Part shown: positions 41,249-50,337 of the stretch, one piece after another
Layout of the letters: every line of letters begins with the position of its first letter
Position numbering within the stretch: position 1 is the stretch's first letter
DNA from: Azolla caroliniana
Taxonomy: Eukaryota; Polypodiophyta
DNA length: 64,000 nt
Reading direction: 5' to 3'
Assembly (NCBI GenBank): GCA_043228905.1
Contig: JBHGNT010000017.1
Coordinates: 10,478,001-10,542,000 of the forward strand
The notes under the pieces: model-generated
Told to the model about the DNA's origin: nothing
The model's database searches: none
Seen by the model: only the letters and a program-made list of their open reading frames with translations
Translations under genes and position numbers: made by a program

Positions 41249-43181
41249 TTATGGTGCTAGCTTCATTTCGTCTTCCTTGGTCTTGTTGGGAACAGTTTCG
41301 TGAAAAGCCCGTTCCGTTTCTAGCATCAATAGCAATTGGTCGTCGTTGAATTCCTCAAGGAGGCTTTCGATTGCCATGGTGTGCGTTTCGGCCAAGGCTT
41401 GGAAGTCTTCTGTGAATTCTTCTTGGACCATTTGTATACTATTTTCGTCCATTTTGTAGAAACTGCGACCTTCTTTCTTTCGATTCTCGATGTTAGCTTG
41501 TAACACCTGGAGTTCGACACCTTGAGCCGACCATTCCTTCCAGCCGCTAGCGAGCATCTCTTCGTGCAAAGTCGTTCCTCACGAATGTCGTACTTGGCTT
41601 GGAGTGTGGTTGTCTCTCTTTTAGCTTCTTCCGCCTCCCGCTGCAGTTTGACTTTGAGGATCTCGCATGTGTTGAGGGCGACGATCTCTCTTTTAATTGG
41701 TCGAACCGGCGGAGGAGAGGATCCATATTGTCGGCTGATTCCTTCAAATACTACTTGCGTTGCCTTTCGAATTCCAACGTTGAGTTCATTTGATGTTCGT
41801 GAAGGGAGTCCGCCAGTTGGCATCGTTCTTGCTCGGTTTGGTCCCATTTTTGTAGGAACTGACTAGAGCATACCCGTAATTCAATGAGCTCCTTGTTTAA
41901 AGATACGACTTTTGCAGCAACGATGTCCTGTATAGACTTAATAGATGTTGCGGCGTTATTTTCAGCGTCCTGTAGTTGGGCCGTCCGATCATGGAACAAT
42001 TTCTGTAGTTTGGCTTCCATTTTTGCGGTCTGCTCCTTTATCTTCTCAACCTCCCCTCAGGCCCGCTCGTAGCATTCTTTGACCTTGTCCGCAACTACCT
42101 TGTGTAGGGCGATGTCTTCTTCATAGTTGCGAATGGCCGTTCTGATATCTTCCTCGGTCTGAGAGGATACCATCGTTTGTTCGCGAGGGTTGTTTGGGTT
42201 GGTTTGAGTGGCTATATCAACCATCTCGACGAAACTTGGTAGTTCTGTTTGGGTCGACGCTTCATGTGGGTTGGAAATGGGAAGGGGTAGAGCGAGCACT
42301 ATAGTCTGACCCATTGCTTGGATTTGTTGCTTGAGTTTGGTCCTCTAGCTCTCGGTAGCTTGCTACAAGTCTATGGCGGTCTTTCCTTGCTATCGTGCTA
42401 GTTTACAGTTGGCCGCCATGTCTTTTGTTGTGTGTGTGTTGTTCTATCTAGTTTGGATATGTTTCCACGAGTGCCGTATTCAGTTGCGGATGTTGAATGT
42501 GGGTGTGCCGTTTCTTCGTCGCTCGTTTACGGCACCCACCTTCTATAATTTTGGCACATCGTCCGAAATTGGCTTGTTATCCAATGCCCTTTTGATTACT
42601 TGTTGCTCAACGTGGTGTTGGGCCATGCAAGACGTGGCAGCGACTTGGAGACAAGACAAGAAGTCGATGAGCTTGTAAGTTGTGTTGTGCTGCAAAATGA
42701 TACCAAGCTCGTATGCCTCCCTGGGAAGATCCTTGAAGGTTAGTACTTCATTTTCCGAGAATCGTGATTGCTAGCCCTGTTCAATTGGTCTATTGAGGGC
42801 CAACGTCATGTTACGAACTACCGGGACGACGACCAGCTGCATATCTTTAGTCGTGGATTCCGTTGTTGTTTGGTCGTTGCTGAGGCGGTCAATTTGGCGG
42901 CGTTTCGCGGACGGGTTCTTTAGAGCGGTACGTTCCTCGCGACTTCTCTTCGTTTGGGGGACTGTTGAGCGGGAAGTCTCCGGAGCATGTTTGCGGCTTT
43001 CAGTGTGTTTGGCCGGTCTTGGGCTAGGAGTGGTGCGTGTCGAAGTGACTTTGGGCACGGGGGTTATAGCCTTGTCGTGGCCGCAGATTGTGATGTTATC
43101 GATACTTTCCGTGGTTGTCTCAGCCTGTGTTGGAGTAGGGGTTGGGGTTGGAGTATCGTCGTTCCATTCTTCTTGCAACAA
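41249..43181 (-). pseudogene. G2 extra ORF after integrase, Pro/Thr-rich then coiled-coil, broken
   Basis: Open minus-strand pieces in one frame at 43181-42771, 42314-42057 and 42020-41751 are followed by two in other frames to 41249. The first is Thr/Pro-rich (DDTPTPTPTPTQAETTTES) and basic. The later ones are charged and heptad-like (ATSIKSIQDIVAAKVVSLNKEL, FLQKWDQTEQERCQLADSLHEH). G1 has a related ORF in the same place. The location between integrase and 3' LTR is where Athila-type plant gypsy elements carry an env-like ORF, but I see no signal peptide or membrane segment. A structural or captured host coiled-coil protein is as likely. Function unknown. Confidence 0.5.
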
Positions 43182-43293
43182 CTACAAGGTTCATTGTTGT
43201 TTGGCCTGAGTTGGGGGAGCGGGAAGCGCCAGTGTTTGGCGTTGTGGCGTTGGTGTTTAGGGAGGGTAAAGTATGGTTATGTATTGTGCCAGT

Positions 43294-43748
43294 TGTCACA
43301 GACGGGTAGACCAGGACATGGATAAGTAGGCAAGCTAAATATTAAGAGAGAGGAAAAGATCGATATATATAGAGAGAGAGAGAGCATAGACAAGAGAACA
43401 AGAGAGAGAGAGAAGGTAGACAAAAGAGCAAGAACTAAATTATGCTTCTGTAACTGGTGTTGTTCACCTTGATTGTAATCAAGGTGCACCGAAGTATTTA
43501 TACAAGAATGTGGTGGTATGCATGCAAGCTAGAAAACATCTAGAGAGTGCATGGAAACTTCTAGAGAGTGCATGAAGCTACATTCTCTAGAAGTTTCTTG
43601 AAAGTTCTAGTGATTTACATAGAACATAATAAGTTGAAACTTATACAATACGATAATGCATAGATGGATGTAGTTCAATTGGTAAGGTTGCCCAATAAGA
43701 CCAGGAGGTCATGGGTTCAACCCCCTACATTCTATTGTGTCTATGACA
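43294..43748 (+). repeat. Solo LTR, chromovirus type, duplication CCAGT
   Basis: It is 455 bp, starting TGTCACAGACGGG and ending TGTCTATGACA. CCAGT flanks it exactly (43289-43293 and 43749-43753). Its ends and layout (GA run near 43365-43420, TTCTAGA-rich middle, tRNA-like module near the right end) resemble the LTRs of E and J. It was inserted between the integrase and extra ORF of G2. Confidence 0.88.
43664..43733 (+). other. tRNA-like sequence in the solo LTR
   Basis: GGATG...TAGTTCAATTGGTAAGG...GGTCATGGGTTCAACCCCC...CATTC has tRNA proportions. The A box TAGTTCAATTGG (43671-43682) fits at 10 of 12 positions. The B box GGTTCAACCCC (43714-43724) fits at 9 of 11. GGATG and CATTC can pair as an acceptor stem with one G-T. 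It lacks a convincing anticodon arm, so it is tRNA-derived rather than a functional tRNA gene. Confidence 0.6.
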
Positions 43749-44359
43749 CCAGTATTGGAAGGAAACACTTACTTGATTGGAAGGAGGCCACCGCAACAAA
43801 GCGAGTATACCCCAATCGATAGCTCTGCCTCGATATGTCGTGATGATTAAGCCGGCTCTGTCTTGGGTATGCCATATGCATTGGCGGTGATGCATCCATA
43901 CTCCAAAAGAAAATGGGCCAGATTTCCAAAAAATTCATTGGAACCTCCGTGCGTGCGATGGGCCTTTGCGAATGCAGATTATTCTTCGAAATATTGCTCC
44001 AGAATGTGATGTGGCGGAGCATCGACATTGTGTTCACCCCCACACTTCTAACTAAGCGCAGAGTGGATCGGATTGTTGGTGATGGTGTCTGTATGCACCC
44101 TCCTGGCTACTGCCTACGCTTCGGGTGTGGAGCAGTGTCGAGGACGCGCAGGTATCCTCCCAAGCCATGCCTGCTGAGCCAAGTGCGGAGTTCGGTGGAT
44201 ACTTTGATCTTCATGGTTGTATTCGAAAGGAAGGAAGGTGAACAAGGATGGGAATGAGGAGACAGAGATTGCGAGAGCACTTGGGTGTAATGGGTTTGGG
44301 AGCGAGAGGGAGTTTGAGTAGAAGATGAGAGAGCTTGGGTGTCCTTGCAAGAATCTTCC
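43749..44359. other. Uncharacterised G2 segment between solo LTR and integrase
   Basis: There are no recognisable domains. A minus-strand stretch of 100 codons (44043-43741) and other short frames exist, but none matches a G protein I can identify. It may be part of the extra ORF or its linker. Confidence 0.35.
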
Positions 44360-45723
44360 CTACCATGCTAGGAACTCCCTATGCCCTAGATTCACAATCT
44401 TCCCTACCATGCTAGGAGTTAAGGACCACGCGTCGTGTGAACCGTTATTACTTGCTTTTTTCGTATGGCGTGCATGGCCTTTAAATAGTGAGTGAGGTTT
44501 TTTCTTTTTTTCTTTTTTTTCATAACTAAGTAGGTAGGAATTTACCGTGATTGGGGCATGTTGCCCCCCGATATTCTCAGTTTCACCTACCACAACCTGG
44601 TCCTGGCCATGCTCGTGTTTGGCAAGGGGGTTCAGTGGTGTCGGTCCGCGGTACGGTTTCAACCGAAATCCGTTGACCCAATTCTCCAATGTCTCCCCAA
44701 CCAGTGTGCCAAGATGGAACATGCCATTGAAAGTGTCAATAATCCAAAATGGTCCCGTCCACAAGAACCAAAGTTTTCCGAGCATTTCCCCTAGCCGTGT
44801 TTGGAACACTAGGACTAGTTGGCGGATTTCGAAAGATTTTTCAGAATCATGGCGATGTCGATCTACGAAAGCTTTTTGTCATTTTTGACCATGTTCCAAT
44901 TAGGCGAAATTGGCGATGCACTCCTCCCCTAGTTCAAGTAGTTGTTCAAGTCGTTGTCGTTCTAACCTGCATTCGAACAATCTTTCGGTTATTTGCAACC
45001 GAAGACTTGGAACTTGGAACTCGATCAACATCACAAATTCCAAGCCAAAAGCCATTCGAAAGGGCATGGACCCAATGCTCGTTTTGAACGTAGTGCGGTA
45101 AGCTCACAATGCACTGTGTAATTTGTCGTCCCAAACCGTGAGATGTTCGTTCACGATTTTCTTGAGAATGGTTTCTAGAGTTTTGTTCATGGACTTGGCC
45201 AGCACGTTGGCTTGAGGATAGTAGAGAGTGCTTTTCTTGTGAACCACCGCGTAATGGGAGGTTAAATCGCGGATAAGCTGATTGATAAAGTGTCCTCCTT
45301 GATCGCTCACTAGTTTGATTGGGCATCCAAAAGGACACCACAAATATTCATACACGAATTTAGGTGTTGATGCAACCGTGTTGTCGCGTAGTGCTTTCTC
45401 TTCAACCCATTCTCTTCAACCCATTTTGTCCAATAATCGGTTCCGATGATTATATACTTCTTACCTATATGCCTTGCGGGTGGTTTGAATGCGCCTACGA
45501 AATCCAATCCCCATTTCTTGAAGGGTTCCAAAGGGAGGATTGGTTGGTGTGGCATTTGGTCTTGTTTCCTTAGTTGGCCTATGCATTGACAAAGATCACA
45601 TTCTTTATAGAATTTGTGGGCGTCTTTTTTCGTGGTAGGCCAACATAGCCCGCTTTGCCAAAATTTCCGAGTTGTGGATCCTCTGCATAGTGACCGCCGG
45701 CAATGTTGTGGTGGGCTTTACGT
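44360..45723 (-). pseudogene. G2 integrase, cut at the zinc-binding domain by H
   Basis: Reading leftwards from 45723: KAHHNIAGGHYAED, the His pair of the zinc-binding domain, then a segment with CDLCQ-like Cys. The core has WGLDFVGAFKPPARHIGKKYIIIGTDYWTKWVE (first Asp), YLWCPFGCPIKLVSDQGGHFINQ (second Asp) and YYPQANVLAKSMNKTL, where Ala-Lys replaces the usual VE, so the Glu is not evident. The tail has GKLWFLWTGPFWIIDTF, a GPY/F module, and ends in a Lys-rich stretch at 44360. Frame breaks lie near 45310 and 44950. Confidence 0.85.
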
Positions 45724-45871
45724 TGTCGTGATGTTGCACATCCAATGGGAGAAAAAGTGAAAAAGTGTGGTTCCACACACATTACACAAATACTTGTAAA
45801 AATGAAAATAAATCAATAATAAAGAATCCTAGGGCCTAATGGCATTGAGTGCGTATAGAGTGCCACAAGTA

Positions 45872-45926
45872 AAATTTGAACCTTGCACCTCCAAGATAGG
45901 AGGCAATTACCATACCACTAAAGCTA
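45872..45926 (-). other. tRNA-like module in the first H LTR
   Basis: On the minus strand TAGCTTTAGTGGTA (45913-45926) resembles an A box with one extra base. GGTTCAAATTT (45872-45882) resembles a B box. The middle CTTGGAGGTGCAAGGTTC is shared with the B LTR module, so the modules are homologous. The second LTR has the same at 48859-48913. Confidence 0.55.
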
Positions 45927-45977
45927 CTACTAAGTGCTTTAGATTTTGTATATTTCCTTGTCATATTCAGTATTGCA

Positions 45978-46090
45978 TAACGTACAAAACTGTGTGCACA
46001 AAACCATGGATTTAAGCCCATGGTTTTATGCATGACATAAGCCAAACCGTGTGCACAAAACCATGGCTTTAGCCCATGGTTTTGTGCATG
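45978..46090 (+). promoter_or_regulatory. Two tandem palindromes upstream of the H TATA box
   Basis: GTGCACAAAACCATGG...CCATGGTTTT(G/A)TGCAT occurs twice about 50 bp apart. Each copy can form a stem of about 15 bp with a 7-8 base loop. They sit 20-130 bp before TATAAAAG, where LTR enhancers lie. The second LTR has the same pair at about 48965-49077. Confidence 0.7.
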
Positions 46091-46386
46091 TCACAAGCAT
46101 GCAGAGACCTATAAAAGCCTCTAGTTGGGCTTGTGTACAGGGGGCTCAATATGTGATATCATTATCATCACCATCAATATAATCTTCTTCTTAATATTCT
46201 TCTTGAAATCTATCTTCCTCTCAAGTGTAAAATCTTTGATCTTCTCAAGTGTGACATTAGTTTCCTCGATTCCTACATATACATCGCCATCTTTTCGAAA
46301 ATTTCGCGAATGTCCTCCCCGGTCTGAGATCTCGGTGGTCCCGCTGAAGCGAAGCAAGCACGCACGCGCATCTTCGCGATATCTTT

Positions 46387-46402
46387 TGGTGAACCCGACG
46401 TG
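46387..46402 (+). other. Primer-binding site of H
   Basis: TGGTGAACCCGACGTG, five bases after the LTR, identical to that of F and repeated at 49374-49389. Confidence 0.75.
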
Positions 46403-46420
46403 AAGAGCGGCAGGTGAGGA

Positions 46421-47150
46421 TGAAGACGGACGAGGAATATCTCATGAAGTCAATGTCGAAAATGATGATGGAATTTTCGAGAGAAGGTAAAAGACGAGAT
46501 GTGGCCGAACAAGCCATCGAAAGCATGGTCGAGCGAGTCAGCTATTTTGACTGGGGCATAGTCCAAAGTTTTCTAGACACCGACAATGTCGAGATGGATT
46601 CGAGAGATTGAATGAAGCTATGAGGCTGGAGTACTTTTGTCGAGTGGTGGTTGAACCGATCTACAAAGAGGTAAAAGAGCTTCGAGAATCTCATGATTCC
46701 TGGGTGATTTTCACAGAGGCTCTATGGAAGGCATATCGCTACGAGAGACCGAAGGGACGAGGTCGGCGTGAGTTCGACCAATGGGTGACATCGGTGAAGA
46801 CCTACCAAGGTGCGACACAAGCATTCCTAGAATTCGAGCGTCGTTGCTCTCAACTGTCGAAGGAGCATGAACAAAGATTGGTGGGGGTGGATGAGGTTTT
46901 GTTGTTCGTGAAGTCGATTGATCGAACGGAAAGGATGGCCATTGGACTCAAACTCGAAGAAGATTATGGTGCAAATGGCCTCATTGAGGATTGGAGAAGA
47001 GTGGAAAGGGTATGCCGACAACACAACGAGAGGAAGACGAGATTCTCGTCGACCACAACACGACCCATGAGGGATGTTCAAAGGAGAACGGGATGTGGCA
47101 ATACACCACCACCACCACCAAAGGAAGAAAGCTCGAAGAGGGAAGATTAG
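46421..47150 (+). pseudogene. H gag, one frameshift
   Basis: The ATG at 46421 follows the primer site. The first part (46421-46611) has AEQAIESMVERVSYFDWGIVQSFLD, matching the gag start of B and F. A frameshift near 46600 leads to 46608-47150, with DSWVIFTEALWKAYRY, FLEFERRCSQL, EVLLFVKSIDRTERMAIGLKLEED and GLIEDWRRVERVCRQHNERK. Element B has equivalent blocks. The end is Pro-rich (NTPPPPPKEE). No zinc knuckle follows. The protein could still bind into particles made by related elements. Confidence 0.85.
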
Positions 47151-47171
47151 ATACTCAACATAGAAGTCTTT

Positions 47172-47774
47172 ATGAGAGAGGCATTTGAGAACTTAAAGGT
47201 GCAAGTTGAGGCTGAAGAGGAACTTCAAAAGGGACAAAAACTGAGGCGAACGATGGTGGAGGAAGAACAGACCTCTCCACAAATGCAGATTAAGGAAGTG
47301 GTGGATTCGAAGGCTCAAGTTCAGTACGACAGTACCACGGGAGAAGGTGTAGAACAAGACACCTTCTCGACTTATGGAGGAACGATGGTCAAGAGAAAGA
47401 CCAAAGACTTGAGAGCGGGAAATGCTGCTTTAAGAGTGGATGAGCATTTCGGAACACACGTTGTGAACAAAATATCGAGTGATGAAGGTGCAAGCATGAG
47501 CAAAGCTTGTGTGATCAAGGGAGATAAAGAATGCAATGCTGACATGATTGAGGCGGTAGCCATGAGGAACGACATCAGGTCGAAGATGGCTATGCACGAG
47601 TCCACGACAGATGGCCGTGTCGAGACTTTCCCAACACTTGATCTAGAGACTTGGGCAGTTGTGTTCGAGAGCCAACATGAGACTCAAGAGACGGAAAGTG
47701 GCAGGGAAGCAAAGATTGAAGCCAAAGCGAATAACAACGTTGAGGGAAAGATGTCTATGGATGGTCGATGGTGA
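47172..47774 (+). CDS. H unknown acidic ORF after gag
   Basis: This is a 200-codon open frame directly after gag, starting MREAFENLKVQVEAEEELQK. It is Glu/Lys-rich without Cys clusters or membrane segments, and contains a helical front part. I recognise no domain, and it does not match the protease of F or B. Its last third contains the first of three diverged direct repeats that continue to about 48000. It could be a lineage-specific extension of gag or non-coding filler that happens to be open. Confidence 0.5.
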   Translation: MREAFENLKVQVEAEEELQKGQKLRRTMVEEEQTSPQMQIKEVVDSKAQVQYDSTTGEGVEQDTFSTYGGTMVKRKTKDLRAGNAALRVDEHFGTHVVNKISSDEGASMSKACVIKGDKECNADMIEAVAMRNDIRSKMAMHESTTDGRVETFPTLDLETWAVVFESQHETQETESGREAKIEAKANNNVEGKMSMDGRW

Positions 47775-48000
47775 TCGATGGTGCAAATGTTCCTGAGACT
47801 TCGGCAGTTGTGCCCGAGTGTCAATGTGAGACCGGAGAGACGGAAGGTGGCGGCAGGAAATCGGAGGACTGAAACGGCGATGAGGGGGATGGCCATAGAT
47901 GAAGGGATCCCTCCACACCAGTTCTAGAGACTTTGGTAGTTCTGCCCGGGAGCCAACATAAGACCGGAGAGATGGAAGGTGGCGGCAAGGAGATGAGGGT
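47635..48000 (+). repeat. Three diverged direct repeats in the H internal region
   Basis: The core GAGACTT(G/C/T)GG(C/T)AGTT, then GAG(C)CAACATGAGAC and GAGACGGAA(A/G)GTGGC, recurs at about 47646, 47798 and 47929. Spacing is about 130-150 bp. Only the first lies in the open frame. Confidence 0.7.
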
Positions 48001-48693
48001 CGAAGCTAGCACATATGGAGGAACGGTGGCCAACAAGGACACCAAAAACTAAGCTACAATAGAGTTCGATGAAGAGCCAGATAGCAGAAGGAAAGGAAGA
48101 ACCGGAATACAATCCGGATGGAAGATGGCACAATTGGTATTCCGACCCAAACGGAAGCCGACCCGAACGAGAGTTGATCAACCGGGTCCGACCCAACTGA
48201 AAACCGGATGGAAACTGACCGGAACGAAAGTTGATCGTCTGAGTCCGATTCGGCTGAATGCGAATACGGACGAAGGCCAACCAAGCCAAAAGTTGATTGG
48301 TCGAAACCGATACAGACAGAAGTTGAACCGTCCTAAACCGAGGTTGAAGCAAACGAGCCCCGACACCCGGTCGAGGCTGGTGAGCATAAGGAAAGGCAAG
48401 CATGAGACCAAAAATGATGATAATGGAAGGTTAGGTGACCAAGGAGATGGCCGAGATGAAGGTGGCACATGCACGATGCATGAAGCGTTATGCTCAGGAG
48501 GAGCAAAGGGAGCCATGACAACTAGACATAAAAGGTGAGCGAATGATATGGTGGATCGGATGGCAACAACAGTTCGAAGTAGACGACAAAAAGACGGTGT
48601 GGGTGAGGTGCAAGAAAGGACGAAATCAAAGACCAACCACCTTTGACCCCGCCAAATCACTCTTTTCTTCTTGGCACATACCAGAGGATGTGC
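48001..48693 (+). other. H 3' internal filler
   Basis: This segment has no recognisable domain. Part of it (48100-48370) is rich in CCGACC and GGTTGA-type short repeats. Short frames on both strands are not supported by any motif. It replaces the place where pol would lie. Confidence 0.5.
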
Positions 48694-48710
48694 GGTTTGG
48701 TGGGGCTGGA
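48694..48710 (+). promoter_or_regulatory. Polypurine tract of H
   Basis: GGTTTGGTGGGGCTGGA directly precedes the second LTR. Confidence 0.8.
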
Positions 48711-49368
48711 TGTCGTGATGTTGCACGTCTAGTGGGAGAAAAAGTGAAAAAGTGTGGTTCCACGCATATTACACAAATACTTGTAAAAATGAAAATAAAT
48801 CTATAACAAAGAATCCTAGGGCCTAATGGCATTGAGTGCGTATAGAGTGCCACAAGTAAAATTTGAACCTTGCACCTCCAAGATAGGAGGCAATTACCTT
48901 ACCACTAAAGCTACTACTAAGTGCTTTAAATTTTGTATACTTCCTTGTCATATTCAGTATTGCATAACGTACAAAACTGTGTGCACAAAACCATGGATTT
49001 AAGCCCATGGTTTTATGCATGACATAAGCCAAACCGTGTGCACAAAACCATGGTTTTAGCCCATGGTTTTGTGCATGTCACAAGCATGCAGAGACCTATA
49101 AAAGCCTCTAGTTGGGCTTGTGTACAAGAGGCTCAATATGTGATATCATTATCATCACCATCAATATAATCTTCTTCTTAATATTCTTCTTGAAATATAT
49201 CTTCTTCTCAAGTGTAAAATCTTTTATCTTCTCAAGTGTGACATTAGTTTCCTCGATTTCTACATGCACATCGTCATCTTTTCGACAATTTCGCGAACGT
49301 CCTCCCCAGTCTGAGACCCCGGTGGTCCCGCTCAAGCGAAGCACGCACGCACGCGCATCTTCGCGACA
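48711..49368 (+). repeat. Second LTR of H
   Basis: It is 658 bp, the same length as the first LTR, with substitutions only. It ends CTTCGCGACA. The TATA box is at 49097-49104, palindromes at about 48965-49077 and the tRNA-like module at 48859-48913. Confidence 0.92.
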
Positions 49369-49587
49369 TCTTTTGGTGAACCCGACGTGAAGAGCGATAG
49401 GGGAGGATGAAGATGGACGTGGAATATCTCATGAAGTCAATGTCAAAAATGATGATGGAATTTTCGAGAGAAGGTAAAAGACGAGATGCTGCCCAACAAG
49501 CCGTCGAAAGCGTGGTCAAGCGAGTCGGCTATTTTGACGGGGGATAGTCCAAAGTTTTCTAGACAACTACAATGTCGAGATGGACGA
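49369..49587 (+). other. Second, truncated H internal region
   Basis: It repeats the primer site and the first 200 bases of H gag (compare 46382-46605), then stops abruptly at GGACGATTC where minus-strand G2 protease sequence resumes. It has one shift relative to the first copy near 49545. Confidence 0.85.
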
Positions 49588-50337
49588 TTCATATTTTCGT
49601 TTTCCCCCGGCGAACAGAGATCATGTTGTGATGCCAATGCTGCGTGATATTAGTTGTTCGTAACCACGACCGTCCTAGCAGCAGCAGGTATGCTCCAGGG
49701 GCATCCGGGTGTAATACTACCATAGACACAGTGAAGGTATGCCCTCCGAGGATAAAATCAAGGTTTTGGATTAACCCTATCAGTCGAACCGATCGCATAT
49801 CCGCCATTTGAAGCCCAAAGAACATGGCTCCCATTGAGTGATGCCCAGCTCATGACATGTGGCCTTATTGATCACATTAACGCTTGATTCACCATCGATA
49901 ATGCACCCATTGACCTCGTGGCCTTTAATGACAACTTTTACCACTGGATTCGGGGAATCCATGAGTGGAGGTCCGGGTTCTGGCGTTGTGAGATGTATGG
50001 AGGAGGAAATTGGTTCCATGCCGGCAGTACAAGATTGGACTTTTTCTTTAAAGCGTGGCCGGAGCTGCAATAGTTTATGTAGAGGCATGGAGATTTGGTA
50101 GCTGTTGATGGCCTGCCAGACCGGGTGGTTGTCGGTTTGTTTGGTAAGGGGCGAGGGTGGAGATGGGCTGTGAACGATCTCTTTCATTTTGGTGTGCATC
50201 CGATCGATGTTTGCTTGATTTGCCGTTAAGATACAATTCTTCACAGTTTGGCGAACTTCGTCCTGGATCTCCCATTGTGACTGTTGAGTCTTACTTTGGG
50301 TGGTAACTTGCTGAATGTCAACCACAATCATATTCAC
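49588..50337 (-). pseudogene. G2 protease and gag tail
   Basis: Reading leftwards: NMIVVDIQQVTTQSK and a long linker, then VVIKGHEVNGCIIDGESSVNVINKATCHELGI, the retropepsin region with DGES where G3 has DGGS. It continues FILGGHTFTVSMVVLHPDAPGAYLLLLGRSWLRTTNI, which contains the second conserved strand LLGRSWL. A frame overlap at 49834-49780 shows one shift. It is cut at 49588 by H. Confidence 0.85.

Larger units (their letters stand above)
45724..46381 (+). repeat. First LTR of H
   Basis: It is 658 bp, TGTCGTGATGTTGCAC to TTCGCGATA. It has a minus-strand tRNA-like module (45872-45926), two palindromes (45978-46090), a TATA box TATAAAAG (46110-46117) and an AT-rich leader. Confidence 0.92.
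45724..49587 (+). mobile_element. Element H, gag-only gypsy relative with two 658-bp LTRs and a partial second copy
   Basis: LTR 45724-46381, primer-binding site 46387-46402, gag region 46421-47774, diverged repeats to about 48050, filler, polypurine tract 48694-48710, LTR 48711-49368. A second primer-binding site (49374-49389) and the first 200 bases of gag follow, ending at 49587 where G2 protease begins. No protease, RT or integrase sequence is present, so H depends on partners. LTR ends and primer site show it belongs to the A/B/F group. Confidence 0.88.

Noticed and set aside
40871-41303. Plus-strand open frames near the G LTR
   Set aside because: They span the LTR end and are antisense to the extra ORF of G2.
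43664-43733. Functional tRNA gene
   Set aside because: Anticodon arm and T stem do not pair well and the segment lies inside an LTR. Kept as tRNA-like only.
48178-48726. Minus-strand open frame of 182 codons in H
   Set aside because: It crosses into the polypurine tract region, shows no domain, and is on the strand opposite to the element.
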